64,000 nucleotides of DNA from contig AP019861.1 of the NCBI GenBank assembly GCA_013426755.1, positions 1,456,516-1,520,515 on the forward strand, written 5' to 3'. Under the pieces are notes generated by a model. That model did not search any database, was not told the DNA's origin, and was given only the letters and a program-made list of their open reading frames with translations. The position numbers and the translations under genes are program-made. Position 1 is the first letter of the stretch. The number at the start of each line of letters is the position of its first letter. This stretch comes from Spirochaetota bacterium. Lineage in GTDB: Bacteria > Spirochaetota > UBA12135 > COTS27. Shown piece after piece: positions 9,241-18,066 of the stretch.

Positions 9241-9281
9241 GACTGAATCATCCCTTATATTGACTGAATCATCCCCTATAA
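9241..9281. repeat. 21-bp tandem pair upstream of the NtrC-type gene
   Basis: GACTGAATCATCCC occurs at 9241 and again at 9262, a 21-bp step, in the spacer between uppP and the response regulator. An AYCATTACTCACCA word is also repeated in 9180-9235. It may be a protein-binding pair two helical turns apart or just a slippage product. Confidence 0.4.
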
Positions 9282-9330
9282 ATTGCTAGTACAAGATTTC
9301 ACGGCTAGCAAAATTAATTCAGGAACAACG

Positions 9331-10290
9331 TCACTGCATTGTTACATAAACCATCGCAATCAGCCCCAATAAAACAAGATAATAAGCAAAATAATGAAAA
9401 ATATTTTTACGAAGTGCCGCAAAGGTTAACTGCAGAGCAGCCAGTCCAAATACAGCGCTCAGAACAATAACAATTAGTAAAGACCAGATGGCTTCTATAG
9501 ATTGTGGCGGATTCGTGCTAAGTTCAAGCCAAAAACTACCTCCAATCAATGGAATCACTATAAAAAAAGACAGTCGCGCCGCCAAAGCATGGGGCACTCC
9601 CAATAAAGACGCTACTGCAATTGTAACACCTGAACGTGAAACACCAGGGAAAATAGCCAATGCCTGTGCCATTCCTACGATCAGTGCTATGCGATATATA
9701 CGATTACGTAGCAGAGTCTTCTGCAGTAAAATCTTTTCAGGAGAATGATCGTGATTGGCAAGTTGTTTTTTATAAGGATTTCTTTTATTGTGGGCATACA
9801 TGCCGAATAAAAACAAGGACGTAACCCAAAATCCAGCGCCAATAAGGTATAAATTTTGAAAGCTAGCTGCAACAATTTCTTTCATTGTAAGTCCGACTAC
9901 TGCAGCGGGAATGCTGGCAATAATCACCACCACGATCCATCGCAAAGCACTTGCTCGCTCAGTTTCTGCTAAAACCAACTGATCAATACGCAAATTCTCT
10001 GTTAACACAGTACTGTTCTCTGCATGTTCTCGTTCTCGCACGTGATTTTGTAAGGGATCAGAAGGGCGATTAAAAATAAGGGAGCGTATTAAGTTAAAAA
10101 GTTCTGTTCTCAAATAAATAACCACTGCAATAAGCGTTCCCAAGTGGGCGGCTAAAACATAACGAAGGTTTTCTTCCTCTGAGAGTCCCAAGAAAATTTG
10201 ATACAAAGCCAGGTGTCCTGAGCTCGATATCGGAAGAAATTCACTCACACCTTGTAAAAATGCATAAAAACTCGACGCTCCTAAGCCCAT
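9331..10290 (-). CDS. uppP: Undecaprenyl-diphosphatase UppP/BacA
   Basis: This integral membrane phosphatase recycles undecaprenyl diphosphate to the monophosphate carrier used for peptidoglycan and surface polysaccharides; the family confers bacitracin tolerance when raised. Both catalytic motifs are intact: GVSEFLPISSSGHL (Glu17 and the Ser cluster 22-24) and FPGVSRSG. Several hydrophobic helices fill the rest. The protein is 319 residues, against about 270 usually. The surplus is a charged loop between the second and third membrane segments (roughly residues 70-110, rich in Glu, Asn and Arg). The ATG at 10290 immediately precedes the conserved N-terminus. It is monocistronic as far as can be seen, with about 190 bases to purA. 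Confidence 0.92.
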   Translation of the reverse strand: MGLGASSFYAFLQGVSEFLPISSSGHLALYQIFLGLSEEENLRYVLAAHLGTLIAVVIYLRTELFNLIRSLIFNRPSDPLQNHVREREHAENSTVLTENLRIDQLVLAETERASALRWIVVVIIASIPAAVVGLTMKEIVAASFQNLYLIGAGFWVTSLFLFGMYAHNKRNPYKKQLANHDHSPEKILLQKTLLRNRIYRIALIVGMAQALAIFPGVSRSGVTIAVASLLGVPHALAARLSFFIVIPLIGGSFWLELSTNPPQSIEAIWSLLIVIVLSAVFGLAALQLTFAALRKNIFHYFAYYLVLLGLIAMVYVTMQ

Positions 10291-10479
10291 CGTTTGCTTT
10301 ACCTATACACGCACCTTGATGAAAATACTATACAATGGTATATCAATCTTACCTTACTGCAAAAACCATCCGTAGCCACATGCTAGTACAGCAAACCAGT
10401 AGAACCCTAGGAATTGACACTACTTTAAGTTAAATACTCACTGGATAGCTGCTGATTTAAACACTACTTACGTTAAACG

Positions 10480-11799
10480 CTAGGGGCGTATTGAATGAGT
10501 ATTGATGGGAGGGGCACTAGTTCGTTCGATAAGCGCTGTTCGTTCTGGACCTATTGAGATCATAGTGATCGGACAATTAAGGAATTGTTCGAGAAAATCA
10601 ATAAATACTCGAGCTTTTGCAGGAAGGTCTTCATATTTTCGAGTTGTTTTATCGATAGGCTCTTTCCATCCTTGAAATTCCTTATAAATCGGTCGTGCAC
10701 AGGCTAAGTCTTTATGATTGACAGGAAACTCTGTCATACGATTGCCATTAATTTCATAATGAGTTGCCACTTTTATAATATCATACGCACTTAGGATATC
10801 TATTTTTGTAAGAGCAAGGGCGGTCATACCGCTGACCATAACAGCATAACGGGCTTGCACACCGTCAAACCAGCCACATTTTCGGGGACGTCCTGTGGTC
10901 GCTCCAAATTCATGACCGAGTTGCTGCATTTGTAGTAATTCGGTCTCTTCAAGCAATGTCGGCAGCGCTCCTTCACCGACACGCGTCGTGTAGGCTTTAA
11001 AGATACCGAAGACATTGTTGATCCATTTGGGACCAATTCCACTGCCACTTAACGCACCACCGCTTATCGTTGTTGAGGAAGTCACATAGGGATATGTTCC
11101 ACAGTCCAAATCCAAACCCACTCCCTGCGCTCCTTCTAGCAAAATTTGTTTCCCCGCTGTTAAGGCGTGATTAAGGTAATAGGTTGTATCGACAATATAG
11201 GGGGCAATTCGATTGAAATAAGCCTTCAATTGCTCCAAAATCTCTGCTAGCGTATAAGGAAATGGCTTTTTATAATAGGTTTCTATGAGATTTTTTTTGT
11301 TTTGAATATCCTGCGTCAACCTTTGTTCGAAGTGCTTCCAATCGGTCAAATCTCCGATTCTAAGTCCCATTCGTCCTACTTTATCGATATACGCAGGCCC
11401 AATGCCGCGCTTTGTCGTCCCAATCTTAGTCTGCGTGCTTTGTCCTTCATTCACTTCATCTAGCAATTTATGATACGGCATGACCATAAATGCCCGTGTA
11501 CTTATTTTAAGTCTATTTTCAACATTGATACCCTCATTTAGTAGAAAATCCAGTTCTCCGCACAATTGTTCGAGGTCTAGCACCATTCCATTTCCGAGAA
11601 CATTTACGCTGTGTTCGCTCAGGACACCAGAGGGAATTTGATGAAAGATATACGTCTTAGCGCCCCATTTTACGGTGTGTCCAGCATTGGCGCCTCCTTG
11701 ATAGCGTACCACGATATCATAACGGCGTGCTAAACAATCAACTATTTTAGCTTTGCCTTCATCACCCCATTGCCCGCCTAATAAAATATCTGCTCCCAT
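10480..11799 (-). CDS. purA: Adenylosuccinate synthetase PurA
   Basis: PurA condenses IMP with aspartate using GTP, the first committed step from IMP to AMP. The P-loop-like GQWGDEGKAK has the catalytic Asp13; the usual second Gly of the family's GDEGKGK is Ala17 here. His41 is present in GGANAGHT. Further family segments are GTTKRGIGPAYIDKVGRMG, EGAQGVGLDLDCGTYPYVTS, the RVGEG loop and the guanine-binding TKIDIL. Length 439 is normal. The start ATG at 11799 has GGTGG five bases upstream. No other pur gene is adjacent. An imperfect copy of the sequence just after the stop codon (CACTACTT.A.GTTAAA) lies about 50 bases further downstream. Confidence 0.95.
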   Translation of the reverse strand: MGADILLGGQWGDEGKAKIVDCLARRYDIVVRYQGGANAGHTVKWGAKTYIFHQIPSGVLSEHSVNVLGNGMVLDLEQLCGELDFLLNEGINVENRLKISTRAFMVMPYHKLLDEVNEGQSTQTKIGTTKRGIGPAYIDKVGRMGLRIGDLTDWKHFEQRLTQDIQNKKNLIETYYKKPFPYTLAEILEQLKAYFNRIAPYIVDTTYYLNHALTAGKQILLEGAQGVGLDLDCGTYPYVTSSTTISGGALSGSGIGPKWINNVFGIFKAYTTRVGEGALPTLLEETELLQMQQLGHEFGATTGRPRKCGWFDGVQARYAVMVSGMTALALTKIDILSAYDIIKVATHYEINGNRMTEFPVNHKDLACARPIYKEFQGWKEPIDKTTRKYEDLPAKARVFIDFLEQFLNCPITMISIGPERTALIERTSAPPINTHSIRP

Positions 11800-12267
11800 A
11801 AGCCACCAGGTTCTTTATCAATTTTCCTTTACTTTATAACAAGTTGTTCTAGCTTGTAATTTGAGTCTGTGACAACCTTTTTTCTTAGCCTGCTCGACTT
11901 CAATTGACCCGACTCTAATCTAAGAGACAATACTTGCAGAAAAGTCTGTATTTCTTTATCCACGCGACAATACCTGCAAAATAGTCTAAAAACCTCATCA
12001 ATATTGGTTTTTACCTCAGCTATTTTTAATGATTATCGAGCATTTATCCCCAGCTAGCATTGTCAACTACCCGTTTTCTATAAGATTTTTTATTGCGTCT
12101 CAATACAATTTCTTTACCTATTATATCATTGATTTATTTAAATGCCTAAGGTCTCTTGGTCTTATAAGCAAGTTGACATAGCAAGCATAGCAAGTTGACA
12201 TAAATTGTTGCTTTGACCGTATAAAGCACTGATTCAACTATGTAGATTATAAAATGATCCTCAGGTG

Positions 12268-12570
12268 TATGAATGGTTACCTGAAACTCATATAAACAGT
12301 TCAAGTCTATGAATGGTTACCTGAAACTCATATAAACAGTTCAAGTCTATGAATGGTTATCTGAAACTCATATAAACAGTTCAAGCGTATGAATTGTCAT
12401 CTGAAACCCATATAAACAGCTCAAGCATATGAATGGTTATCTGAAACTCATATAAACAGTTCAAATGTATGAATGGTTATCTGGAACTCATATAAACAGT
12501 TCAAATGTATGAATGGTTATCTGGAACTCATACAAAGAGTTCAAGCGCATGAATGGTTATCTGAAATTTG
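12268..12570. repeat. Eight-copy 40-bp direct repeat array (iteron-like)
   Basis: Copies begin at 12268, 12308, 12348, 12388, 12428, 12468, 12508 and 12548, exactly 40 bp apart, with scattered substitutions; the last is partial. Each unit contains TATGAATGGTTAYCTG followed by AACTCATATAAACAGTTC, in which GAACT and AGTTC form a small dyad in some copies. There are no spacers, so it is not CRISPR. It lies in the 789-base spacer between the 3' end of radC and the start of purA. Function is unknown; a protein-binding iteron array is one possibility. Confidence 0.9.
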
Positions 12571-12588
12571 GATGAAGATCAGAGAATA

Positions 12589-13290
12589 TTACAATAGATC
12601 GTTATACCGGAAACTGTAATAATCCTGTCCAATGATAATGTGATCAATGAGCTGCACCGCTAAGATATTCGCACATTCCTGAATGCGTCGTGTAAAGCGA
12701 ATATCGTCTTCACTTGGGAAACATTTTCCTGTGGGGTGATTGTGAACGATAATGATTCTTTTACAATTTAATTGAAACGCCAGTCCAAAAATGGTACATG
12801 GTTTCATTGACGCTGAGGTCTGATCGCCTACTGCAACATCTTTTGATTTTATCAATTCATTTCTATTATTCAAATAAAGTACTTTGACAATCTCGTTTGT
12901 TAGAAATTTTAAATAATAAAACCGTTTGTAGACTTCTTCAGGAGTTTTTATGACCATGGAATGGACACTTTTAGTACTTTCGGCGACTTCCTGGACCAGA
13001 TCTGAAATGTGATAAAGCAATACCTTAGTCTTATCCATCAGTGGCATCTTATTGATTTCTTTGCGTACAAAATCAATTCCCGACATTTCATGGAAATACC
13101 CATTGAGGCACGTATTTAAGCTTTCATCTAGGACTTGTTCTTCCTCAGGCGATATATTCTTTTCGCCATGACATAACTGCACAATGGTTTTAATAATTGC
13201 CTCTATTGACTTGATTCCTTCTGTTGATCTTAAATATCTAACGTCGTTTAACTGCTCGCAGTCTTGTTCTACGGTTGTCATTTTATTCAT
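12589..13290 (-). CDS. radC: RadC-like JAB/MPN-domain protein
   Basis: This is a RadC family member. The MPN(+)/JAMM metal-binding motif is complete: HNHPTGKCFPSEDD (His-x-His, then Ser and Asp) followed by LIDHIIIGQDYYSFRYNDLL as in the family C-terminus. The upstream half is helical and weakly conserved, as is usual. Length 233 is normal. Despite the name, a role in DNA repair is not established; radC-like genes are common in mobile and defence regions. It sits beside a tandem-repeat array and begins an accessory segment with tRNA-Tyr and two toxin-antitoxin-like pairs. Confidence 0.88.
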   Translation of the reverse strand: MNKMTTVEQDCEQLNDVRYLRSTEGIKSIEAIIKTIVQLCHGEKNISPEEEQVLDESLNTCLNGYFHEMSGIDFVRKEINKMPLMDKTKVLLYHISDLVQEVAESTKSVHSMVIKTPEEVYKRFYYLKFLTNEIVKVLYLNNRNELIKSKDVAVGDQTSASMKPCTIFGLAFQLNCKRIIIVHNHPTGKCFPSEDDIRFTRRIQECANILAVQLIDHIIIGQDYYSFRYNDLL

Positions 13291-14204
13291 TGCTGTTCAT
13301 CTCCACACACTTTTTTAACCACGTTCATGTTTTATATCAATATCTTTTAATACAGGTTAGTGTTCTTATTAAATTATTATTACATTTCTATATCTGACCT
13401 TCATTGATTTCATTGCTATTTATTTTATTGATTCATTGCGGCACCACGATGTTTATCACAATCCATTCGATGCTCATCACAATCCATTAATACAACCTGT
13501 AATTCATTTTTCTATTGACATCAATAACAGCTTTTCATTAAAACAAATTGTACTTTTTCATAAAAAACATTTCCCGTAAAGTTTCTTTTTCAAGCAATTT
13601 CTAGCAGAATTTTTTGACTTTTACACAAAAAATCAGCCACTTCAAGAATTTTAAGATAGCTCCTTAAACCAGATTAGAGACCTTATTGTTAAGGTTTTGT
13701 TATTAATTGAACGAACCTTCCCAGGGAAATAGCGTTCACACATTCCCACACATTCTCTATCTCAATTATTCTAAAAGTTGAGGCTACTTTTTTATTTTTT
13801 TGCCAACTCGTCCCACTACGTTAATATTCACAATTTAATAAAAAAACTGAATTATTTTCTGCCCATTTCATGCTCTCTCCGCACAATACGGCAACATCTC
13901 ACCTATGAGCACGCATTTACTATCTTTAATAGCTGGTTATTAAAGGATTTATGAGGTTAATAGGCATTATTCATACATTGTCTATGATACCAATTGCTAT
14001 GCTTTTAGGCTATATTTCTCTATTATTTCATTATTTGTTTTACATTTCTCTGTTTTGATGTTATAATATTGGACCTAGTGTGTTATTGCAACTAGGCTGC
14101 ACCTAGCACATTATTTGGATAGCTCATGTCGTAATGCCTCACATATCTACTAGTGGTGACGTTTTATCTGCTATTGTGCTAGTGTTCAAGATTCCAAAGT
14201 ATTT
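13291..14204. other. Long AT-rich spacer upstream of tRNA-Tyr
   Basis: 914 bases with no convincing gene on either strand. Seen here: a small direct repeat of GCTCATCACAATCCATT-like words near 13460-13490, and CCTAG/CTAGG arms at about 14072-14095 downstream of a promoter-like pair. It may hold decayed sequence or an unrecognised RNA. Confidence 0.35.
14039..14067 (+). promoter_or_regulatory. Strong sigma-70-type promoter, probably for tRNA-Tyr
   Basis: TTTACA (14039-14044), a 17-base spacer and TATAAT (14062-14067) with TG one base before it form a near-consensus promoter pointing to tRNA-Tyr, about 137 bases before the mature 5' end. It is the best promoter match I saw in the window. Confidence 0.6.
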
Positions 14205-14287
14205 GGAGAGATAGCAAAGTGGCCAACTGCATCAGACTGTAAATCTGACGTCTTTAGACTTCGAAGGTTCGAATCCTTCTCTCTCCA
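14205..14287 (+). tRNA. tRNA-Tyr (anticodon GTA)
   Basis: The acceptor arms GGAGAGA and TCTCTCC pair, followed by discriminator A. The anticodon loop CTGTAAA gives GTA (Tyr). A long variable arm (GTCT/AGAC) marks a class II tRNA as expected for bacterial tRNA-Tyr, and the T arm is GAAGG-TTCGAAT-CCTTC. The CCA end is not encoded. No other tRNA is adjacent. The neighbouring toxin-antitoxin-like genes make this a plausible integration neighbourhood, but I found no copy of the tRNA 3' end. Confidence 0.95.
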
Positions 14288-14563
14288 TTCGTTGTCTAGA
14301 AAATATAGACACCATCACTGATTTTTGAGTTTTTTAATAACGACGGGACTTTTGTCATCTTAAAGAAAGTAGCATAATTACATCTAAAATCCTAGATGCA
14401 TATCTGCGTAGTTCCCAATTTAGACGTTTTTTGGTACTAATCCAATTTTTATGAGGATGCCCTATTTTCTATCTATAAAAAAGTAAAATGGCTATACTAT
14501 CGTGACGTAGGTATTAGAGTACATTGAGTAAGTACAGCAACAGAAATAATGCAGTCTACCTCT

Positions 14564-15040
14564 TTAAAGAAATGATAGTTCGCATGGTGGCTTTCCAATT
14601 GTTAAGTTATATATTTTATTACTATTACTATGATTTATTAACTCATTATCAAACGTATAAAAGTTATTAACTCTATTTAAAATAGCAGTGGCAAGATGAA
14701 TAGCATCTAGTGGAGTAAAAGTATTTGATTTGCTTTTAAAACTAGCTGAATTGTATGCGTCTCTTAATTCTCTAGCCATATTCGCAGTTTTTATATCAAC
14801 AGATATTCGCTGCAAATTCTTCCTTTTTAATAAATCATCAAACTTTGATAAAATAGGTTTTCCTACTTTACAAGCAGCAACTTCAACTTGTGTTATAGTT
14901 GAAGTAATAACTGTGAGTTCTCTTTTCTTTACCTTATCTATAATCTGTTGTACTGCTTTGAGATCATCTGGATCATTTCTTCTTTCATTTTTCAACCAAG
15001 CAATAAAAATACATGCATCAAAATATACTATTCTTTTCAT
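14564..15040 (-). CDS. PIN-domain ribonuclease, VapC-like toxin
   Basis: This is a PIN-domain protein of the VapC type, a Mg-dependent RNase usually acting as the toxin of a type II pair. The acidic active-site set is present: Asp8 (YFDACIFIAWL), Glu53 (ITQVEVAAC), Asp112 (TPLDAIHLATA) and Asp131 (FYTFDNEL). Length 158 is within the family's usual size. The start codon lies 23 bases inside the upstream gene, so the two are translationally coupled. It lies just downstream of tRNA-Tyr on the opposite strand. I infer the toxin role from the fold and the coupling; the RNA target cannot be told. Confidence 0.82.
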   Translation of the reverse strand: MKRIVYFDACIFIAWLKNERRNDPDDLKAVQQIIDKVKKRELTVITSTITQVEVAACKVGKPILSKFDDLLKRKNLQRISVDIKTANMARELRDAYNSASFKSKSNTFTPLDAIHLATAILNRVNNFYTFDNELINHSNSNKIYNLTIGKPPCELSFL

Positions 15041-15902
15041 CCCACTCGTTCCTTAGCCTCCTTACAAAATCTTCAGATTGAAGTTCACCAGTCGCATTCG
15101 GTGCTATCCCAAATAAATTATCCCAATCAGGAAGATCAGTTTCTGAAGGATAAATATCTATTTCCTTAGCTTTTATTAAACATGGAAAATTTTGATTCTT
15201 TGAGTATATTGCCTCTCCAGTCACACAAACTTTCCTACCAATTCCTTTTATTACTAAATTCCGCAACTCTTTTGGAAAAACACACCTTATTTTTTCTGGT
15301 AAGCTATATGGATAAATATAAAAATAATTTATATCATCATGTAAATTGATCTGTTCTAACTCGCCTTCATAAGAAGTAATACAGCCTTCATAAGAAGTAA
15401 TACAGCTATCACTTCCTTTTAATAGTTTATCAATATTTTTTACAAAATTTTCATCAATATTCACCTCCTTATTATCAGGAAACTTAATCACAGCATTATA
15501 TCTATCATCTTTTCCTTTGCTAAGATGACTTAATTTTTTATAACTCTCAAGAATATCATATTCTAAATCAATTTTACTTTCCTTCTTACTACTTATTGAC
15601 ATTAAATTATTTTTCGTGTCCTCAATCAACAACTTTGATCTTTCATCATCTATCCATAAAACATTTAACAATATATTAAAAGGACTACGCTTATTAGCAT
15701 GAACAATTTTAAATACAGGGTCGTTAGAAAAATTTTTTTCAGTAGTTTTCTTAGGAAAGTTGGAATAAATTTTTTTGGCAGTTTTTTTAAATACTTTTTG
15801 TAAAGAAGACAAATACTGGATACAAACATTTAAATCGATATTGTCATCTTTATTATTATTCTTGGGAAAGATGCTACTTTCAATAATATTTTTACTTTTC
15901 AT
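15018..15902 (-). CDS. Long partner of the PIN toxin, probable antitoxin
   Basis: I do not recognise a named family. The 294-residue protein is Lys/Asn-rich at the N-terminus and ends with SETDLPDWDNLFGIAPNATG and then a charged helix (LQSEDFVRRLRNEWDE). I recall similar tails in proteins encoded upstream of PIN-domain genes; this would fit a toxin-binding C-terminus, but that is from memory. The gene overlaps the PIN gene by 23 bases and comes first in the operon, as antitoxins usually do. It is much longer than a normal VapB and has no obvious DNA-binding motif. A 7-residue segment (CITSYEG) is duplicated in tandem. Low GC and high Lys/Asn suggest acquired DNA. Confidence 0.6.
   Translation of the reverse strand: MKSKNIIESSIFPKNNNKDDNIDLNVCIQYLSSLQKVFKKTAKKIYSNFPKKTTEKNFSNDPVFKIVHANKRSPFNILLNVLWIDDERSKLLIEDTKNNLMSISSKKESKIDLEYDILESYKKLSHLSKGKDDRYNAVIKFPDNKEVNIDENFVKNIDKLLKGSDSCITSYEGCITSYEGELEQINLHDDINYFYIYPYSLPEKIRCVFPKELRNLVIKGIGRKVCVTGEAIYSKNQNFPCLIKAKEIDIYPSETDLPDWDNLFGIAPNATGELQSEDFVRRLRNEWDEKNSIF
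15364..15405. repeat. In-frame 21-bp tandem duplication
   Basis: CCTTCATAAGAAGTAATACA plus G occurs twice with no differences (15364-15384, 15385-15405). It encodes CITSYEG twice in the antitoxin-like protein. Identity of the two copies indicates a recent event. Confidence 0.9.
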
Positions 15903-16025
15903 AGGATAAACAGCCTTTATTTGTCTCTATCCTTTAAAGACTCACCAATACAACTAATTTTGAAAAATATAACTTTGATCTTATGTAACGAAAAAATACC
16001 TAAAAGTAAAAATTAAACGGTAGTA

Positions 16026-16382
16026 TTAATCATATGTAATTCAAAATTTAACTGTAATACATATTTTAAAGAAAATTGATTGACTTAGCAGCCAATCAAT
16101 GCGACCAATCAATACAACTCATTACTCATAATATCGTAATAATATTAAGATTTTAACATTAATTATACGCTAACACATTAAAAATTGCCTGTGCTATTTA
16201 TTAAAAACAGTGTAATTTATCATAATTCCACATCCCCTACCCTTCAAAAACTCCTACTACTAAACTTATCTCTCGTACTACTAAACTCATTCCTTAGCCA
16301 GTACAAGCCATTTTATAAGAAAGGGAAAACTGACGCTAATGCGCACCAATCGTACCCAGTGAATAAACATAGTCGTCACGGG
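16026..16382. repeat. Left ~350-bp direct repeat flanking the Panacea island
   Basis: This segment matches 17722-18066 in the same orientation with scattered substitutions and a roughly 15-base insertion near 16097. Shared landmarks are AATATCGTAATAATATTA, ACAGTGTAATTTATCATAAT and the end of the abrB-like gene. It ends exactly at the stop codon of the island's last gene. The right copy contains the intact abrB-like 3' end, so this copy is the derived one. Confidence 0.88.
16287..16381 (-). pseudogene. Detached copy of the abrB-like C-terminus
   Basis: Reading the minus strand in the ancestral frame gives FIHWVRLVRISVSFPFLIKW followed by LVLAKE and a TGA. The intact gene at 17964 ends FIHWVRLVCISVSFPFLIKW, LVLARERV and TAG. 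About 30 codons are still open, with a few substitutions. It is a gene fragment stranded on the far side of the island, with no start. Confidence 0.8.
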
Positions 16383-16384
16383 AA

Positions 16385-16960
16385 CTAATCCCTTGGTTTC
16401 CTAAACCTTTTGAGAAAATATAAGATGCTATTAAAAATTAGGGGAATAATTAATAGGGAGGGAATGATCAGTAACAGAGAAAGATTTCTACCATTATAAC
16501 TAATGAATGCAGACACAAGTACTGCAGATAGAAATATGATGCCTGCAAGATATAAACCTAATCTTTCAGTAGTCACGTCTTTATTTTTTATAACAATATG
16601 ACTATCTATAAGTTTTTTCTGCTTCTGCATTTGACGATTATGCTCTGATTTTTTTTCATGATCCTTTAATATTCGTTTTGGGAAACTTGCATCAACTCCT
16701 TGATACCCTTTCATATGAGTAGGAGACGGGATAGGTCCAGTAGACTCTTCGCGTATACTGGCGGAAAAAATCTTTAATTTATTTTTAACTTCATCAGGAA
16801 TTCCGTTAGCAGAGAACAATTTTAGATTCTTATTTATATCTTCTGCGCCAGAAAGATTCTGATTTTTTATGGGAAGATTTTGACTAGATTTTTTCTCAGT
16901 TTTCTTAGAAATCCTTTTTGAGATTTTCTTTTGCGTCGACTTCTTCTTACCTACCGCCAT
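16385..16960 (-). CDS. Membrane protein with basic N-terminus, candidate Panacea-paired toxin
   Basis: A 191-residue protein with a Lys/Ser-rich basic first 30 residues, a polar middle with HMKGYQGVDASFPKRILKDHEK, and two transmembrane helices near the C-terminus (about residues 137-157 and 162-182) ending in a basic tail. The layout resembles DUF2335-type small membrane proteins, but I cannot confirm this. It follows the Panacea gene in the same operon with a 60-base gap. Panacea-domain antitoxins are known to pair with very diverse toxins, including membrane-active ones, so a toxin role is my inference. The start is ATG at 16960 with AGGTGG just upstream; a GTG six bases earlier is possible. 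Confidence 0.6.
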   Translation of the reverse strand: MAVGKKKSTQKKISKRISKKTEKKSSQNLPIKNQNLSGAEDINKNLKLFSANGIPDEVKNKLKIFSASIREESTGPIPSPTHMKGYQGVDASFPKRILKDHEKKSEHNRQMQKQKKLIDSHIVIKNKDVTTERLGLYLAGIIFLSAVLVSAFISYNGRNLSLLLIIPSLLIIPLIFNSILYFLKRFRKPRD

Positions 16961-17026
16961 ATCCACCTCACTTTTTTAGCATTGTATATTAATAATCTAT
17001 ACAAAGCACCTACTAAACAAATTGAA

Positions 17027-17689
17027 CTACTTGTGATAACTTTTTAATCCTAATAATTTTGCAAAACTATCGCTAAGAGCAGCAAACCCGTTAAGAATAT
17101 TTTTATTGCCTAGTAGTCTTCCAAAATTAGAGTATATAGTCCCCAGTCCATTAACAAAAGCCTCATTTAAAGTAAGTTCATGAGTCTTTAAGTCATAGTT
17201 CTCTAAGTTGTAATCTTCTAGGTCAGGAAGCTCCTGCACAGATTGAGGTTTTCTCTCTTGCTTAAAAAATATCTGCATCAATGCTAGTGAGATTTCTTTA
17301 TCTTGTTCTGTCATTAAAAATGGAATTTCCTCATGCACCATACTACTTAATTGCCAGTTATCATAAGGACCCAATTTTTCAAAGACTGTCATAACTAAAT
17401 ACTGGGCATATAAGTCTATTTGTTTATCCATGCCTCGTGAGGTTCGGCGACTATTGTTAATAGACTTATCGTTATACGCTTTATAATGATTATAAATACT
17501 TTTAATGATCGGTCCCCGCTCAGTTGCTATAATCGGATCGTCAAACAAACGTTTATCAAAAACTGCAAGATGATATCCTTGACAGTAGTACAACAGCCTC
17601 TGCAGCTTCAAATTATCAATAAGATAATACCCATCTCTTTTATGGTGATTTAATCGAAGAAGATAATTCGCAATAGTAATTGCTTTCAT
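17027..17689 (-). CDS. Panacea (DUF4065/SocA-like) domain protein, probable antitoxin
   Basis: The N-terminal 130 residues follow the Panacea domain: an opening helix (AITIANYLLRL), then LKLQRLLYYCQGYHLAVFDK with the LxLQ-LLYY core, then a DDPIIATERGPIIKSIYNHY segment corresponding to the usual EAW-x-yGPVvpxvY. Such proteins neutralise many unrelated toxins. The C-terminal 70 residues are acidic and Leu-rich, ending LNGFAALSDSFAKLLGL, and may hold the toxin-specific part. The start ATG at 17689 has AGAGGG five bases upstream. It is first in a two-gene operon, and the pair is bracketed by direct repeats. No clear toxin domain is fused. Confidence 0.75.
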   Translation of the reverse strand: MKAITIANYLLRLNHHKRDGYYLIDNLKLQRLLYYCQGYHLAVFDKRLFDDPIIATERGPIIKSIYNHYKAYNDKSINNSRRTSRGMDKQIDLYAQYLVMTVFEKLGPYDNWQLSSMVHEEIPFLMTEQDKEISLALMQIFFKQERKPQSVQELPDLEDYNLENYDLKTHELTLNEAFVNGLGTIYSNFGRLLGNKNILNGFAALSDSFAKLLGLKSYHK

Positions 17690-17721
17690 AATTGCCCTCT
17701 AATAAATATTAAATTGTAACA

Positions 17722-18066
17722 TTAATTATGTGTAATTCAAAATTTAACTACAGTGTCTATATTTAAAGAAAATTCATTAACCTAGCAGCCAATTCATACA
17801 ACTCATTACTCATAATATCGTAATAATATTATGATTTTAACATTAATTATACGCTAACGCATTAAAAATTGCCCGTGCTATTTATAAAAAACAGTGTAAT
17901 TTATCATAATCCCACATCCTACCCTTCAAAAACTCTTACTACTGAACTCATCCCTTGTGGTTACTAAACTCGTTCCCTAGCTAGAACAAGCCATTTTATA
18001 AGAAAGGGAAAACTGACACTGATACACACCAGCCGCACCCAGTGAATAAACGCAATAATCACAGGG
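17722..18066. repeat. Right ~350-bp direct repeat, including the abrB-like 3' end
   Basis: Partner of the repeat at 16026-16382. Roughly the last 100 bases are coding (C-terminus of the abrB-like gene) and the rest is its downstream spacer. Recombination between the two copies would remove the two-gene island precisely and restore the ancestral gene end. Confidence 0.88.

Noticed and set aside
12268-12570. CRISPR array
   Set aside because: Units are contiguous 40-bp repeats with no unique spacers, and there are no cas genes in the window.
14205-18066. tRNA-Tyr as the attachment site of an integrated element covering both toxin-antitoxin-like pairs
   Set aside because: I found no second copy of the tRNA 3' end downstream and no integrase next to it; the Panacea island has its own direct repeats.
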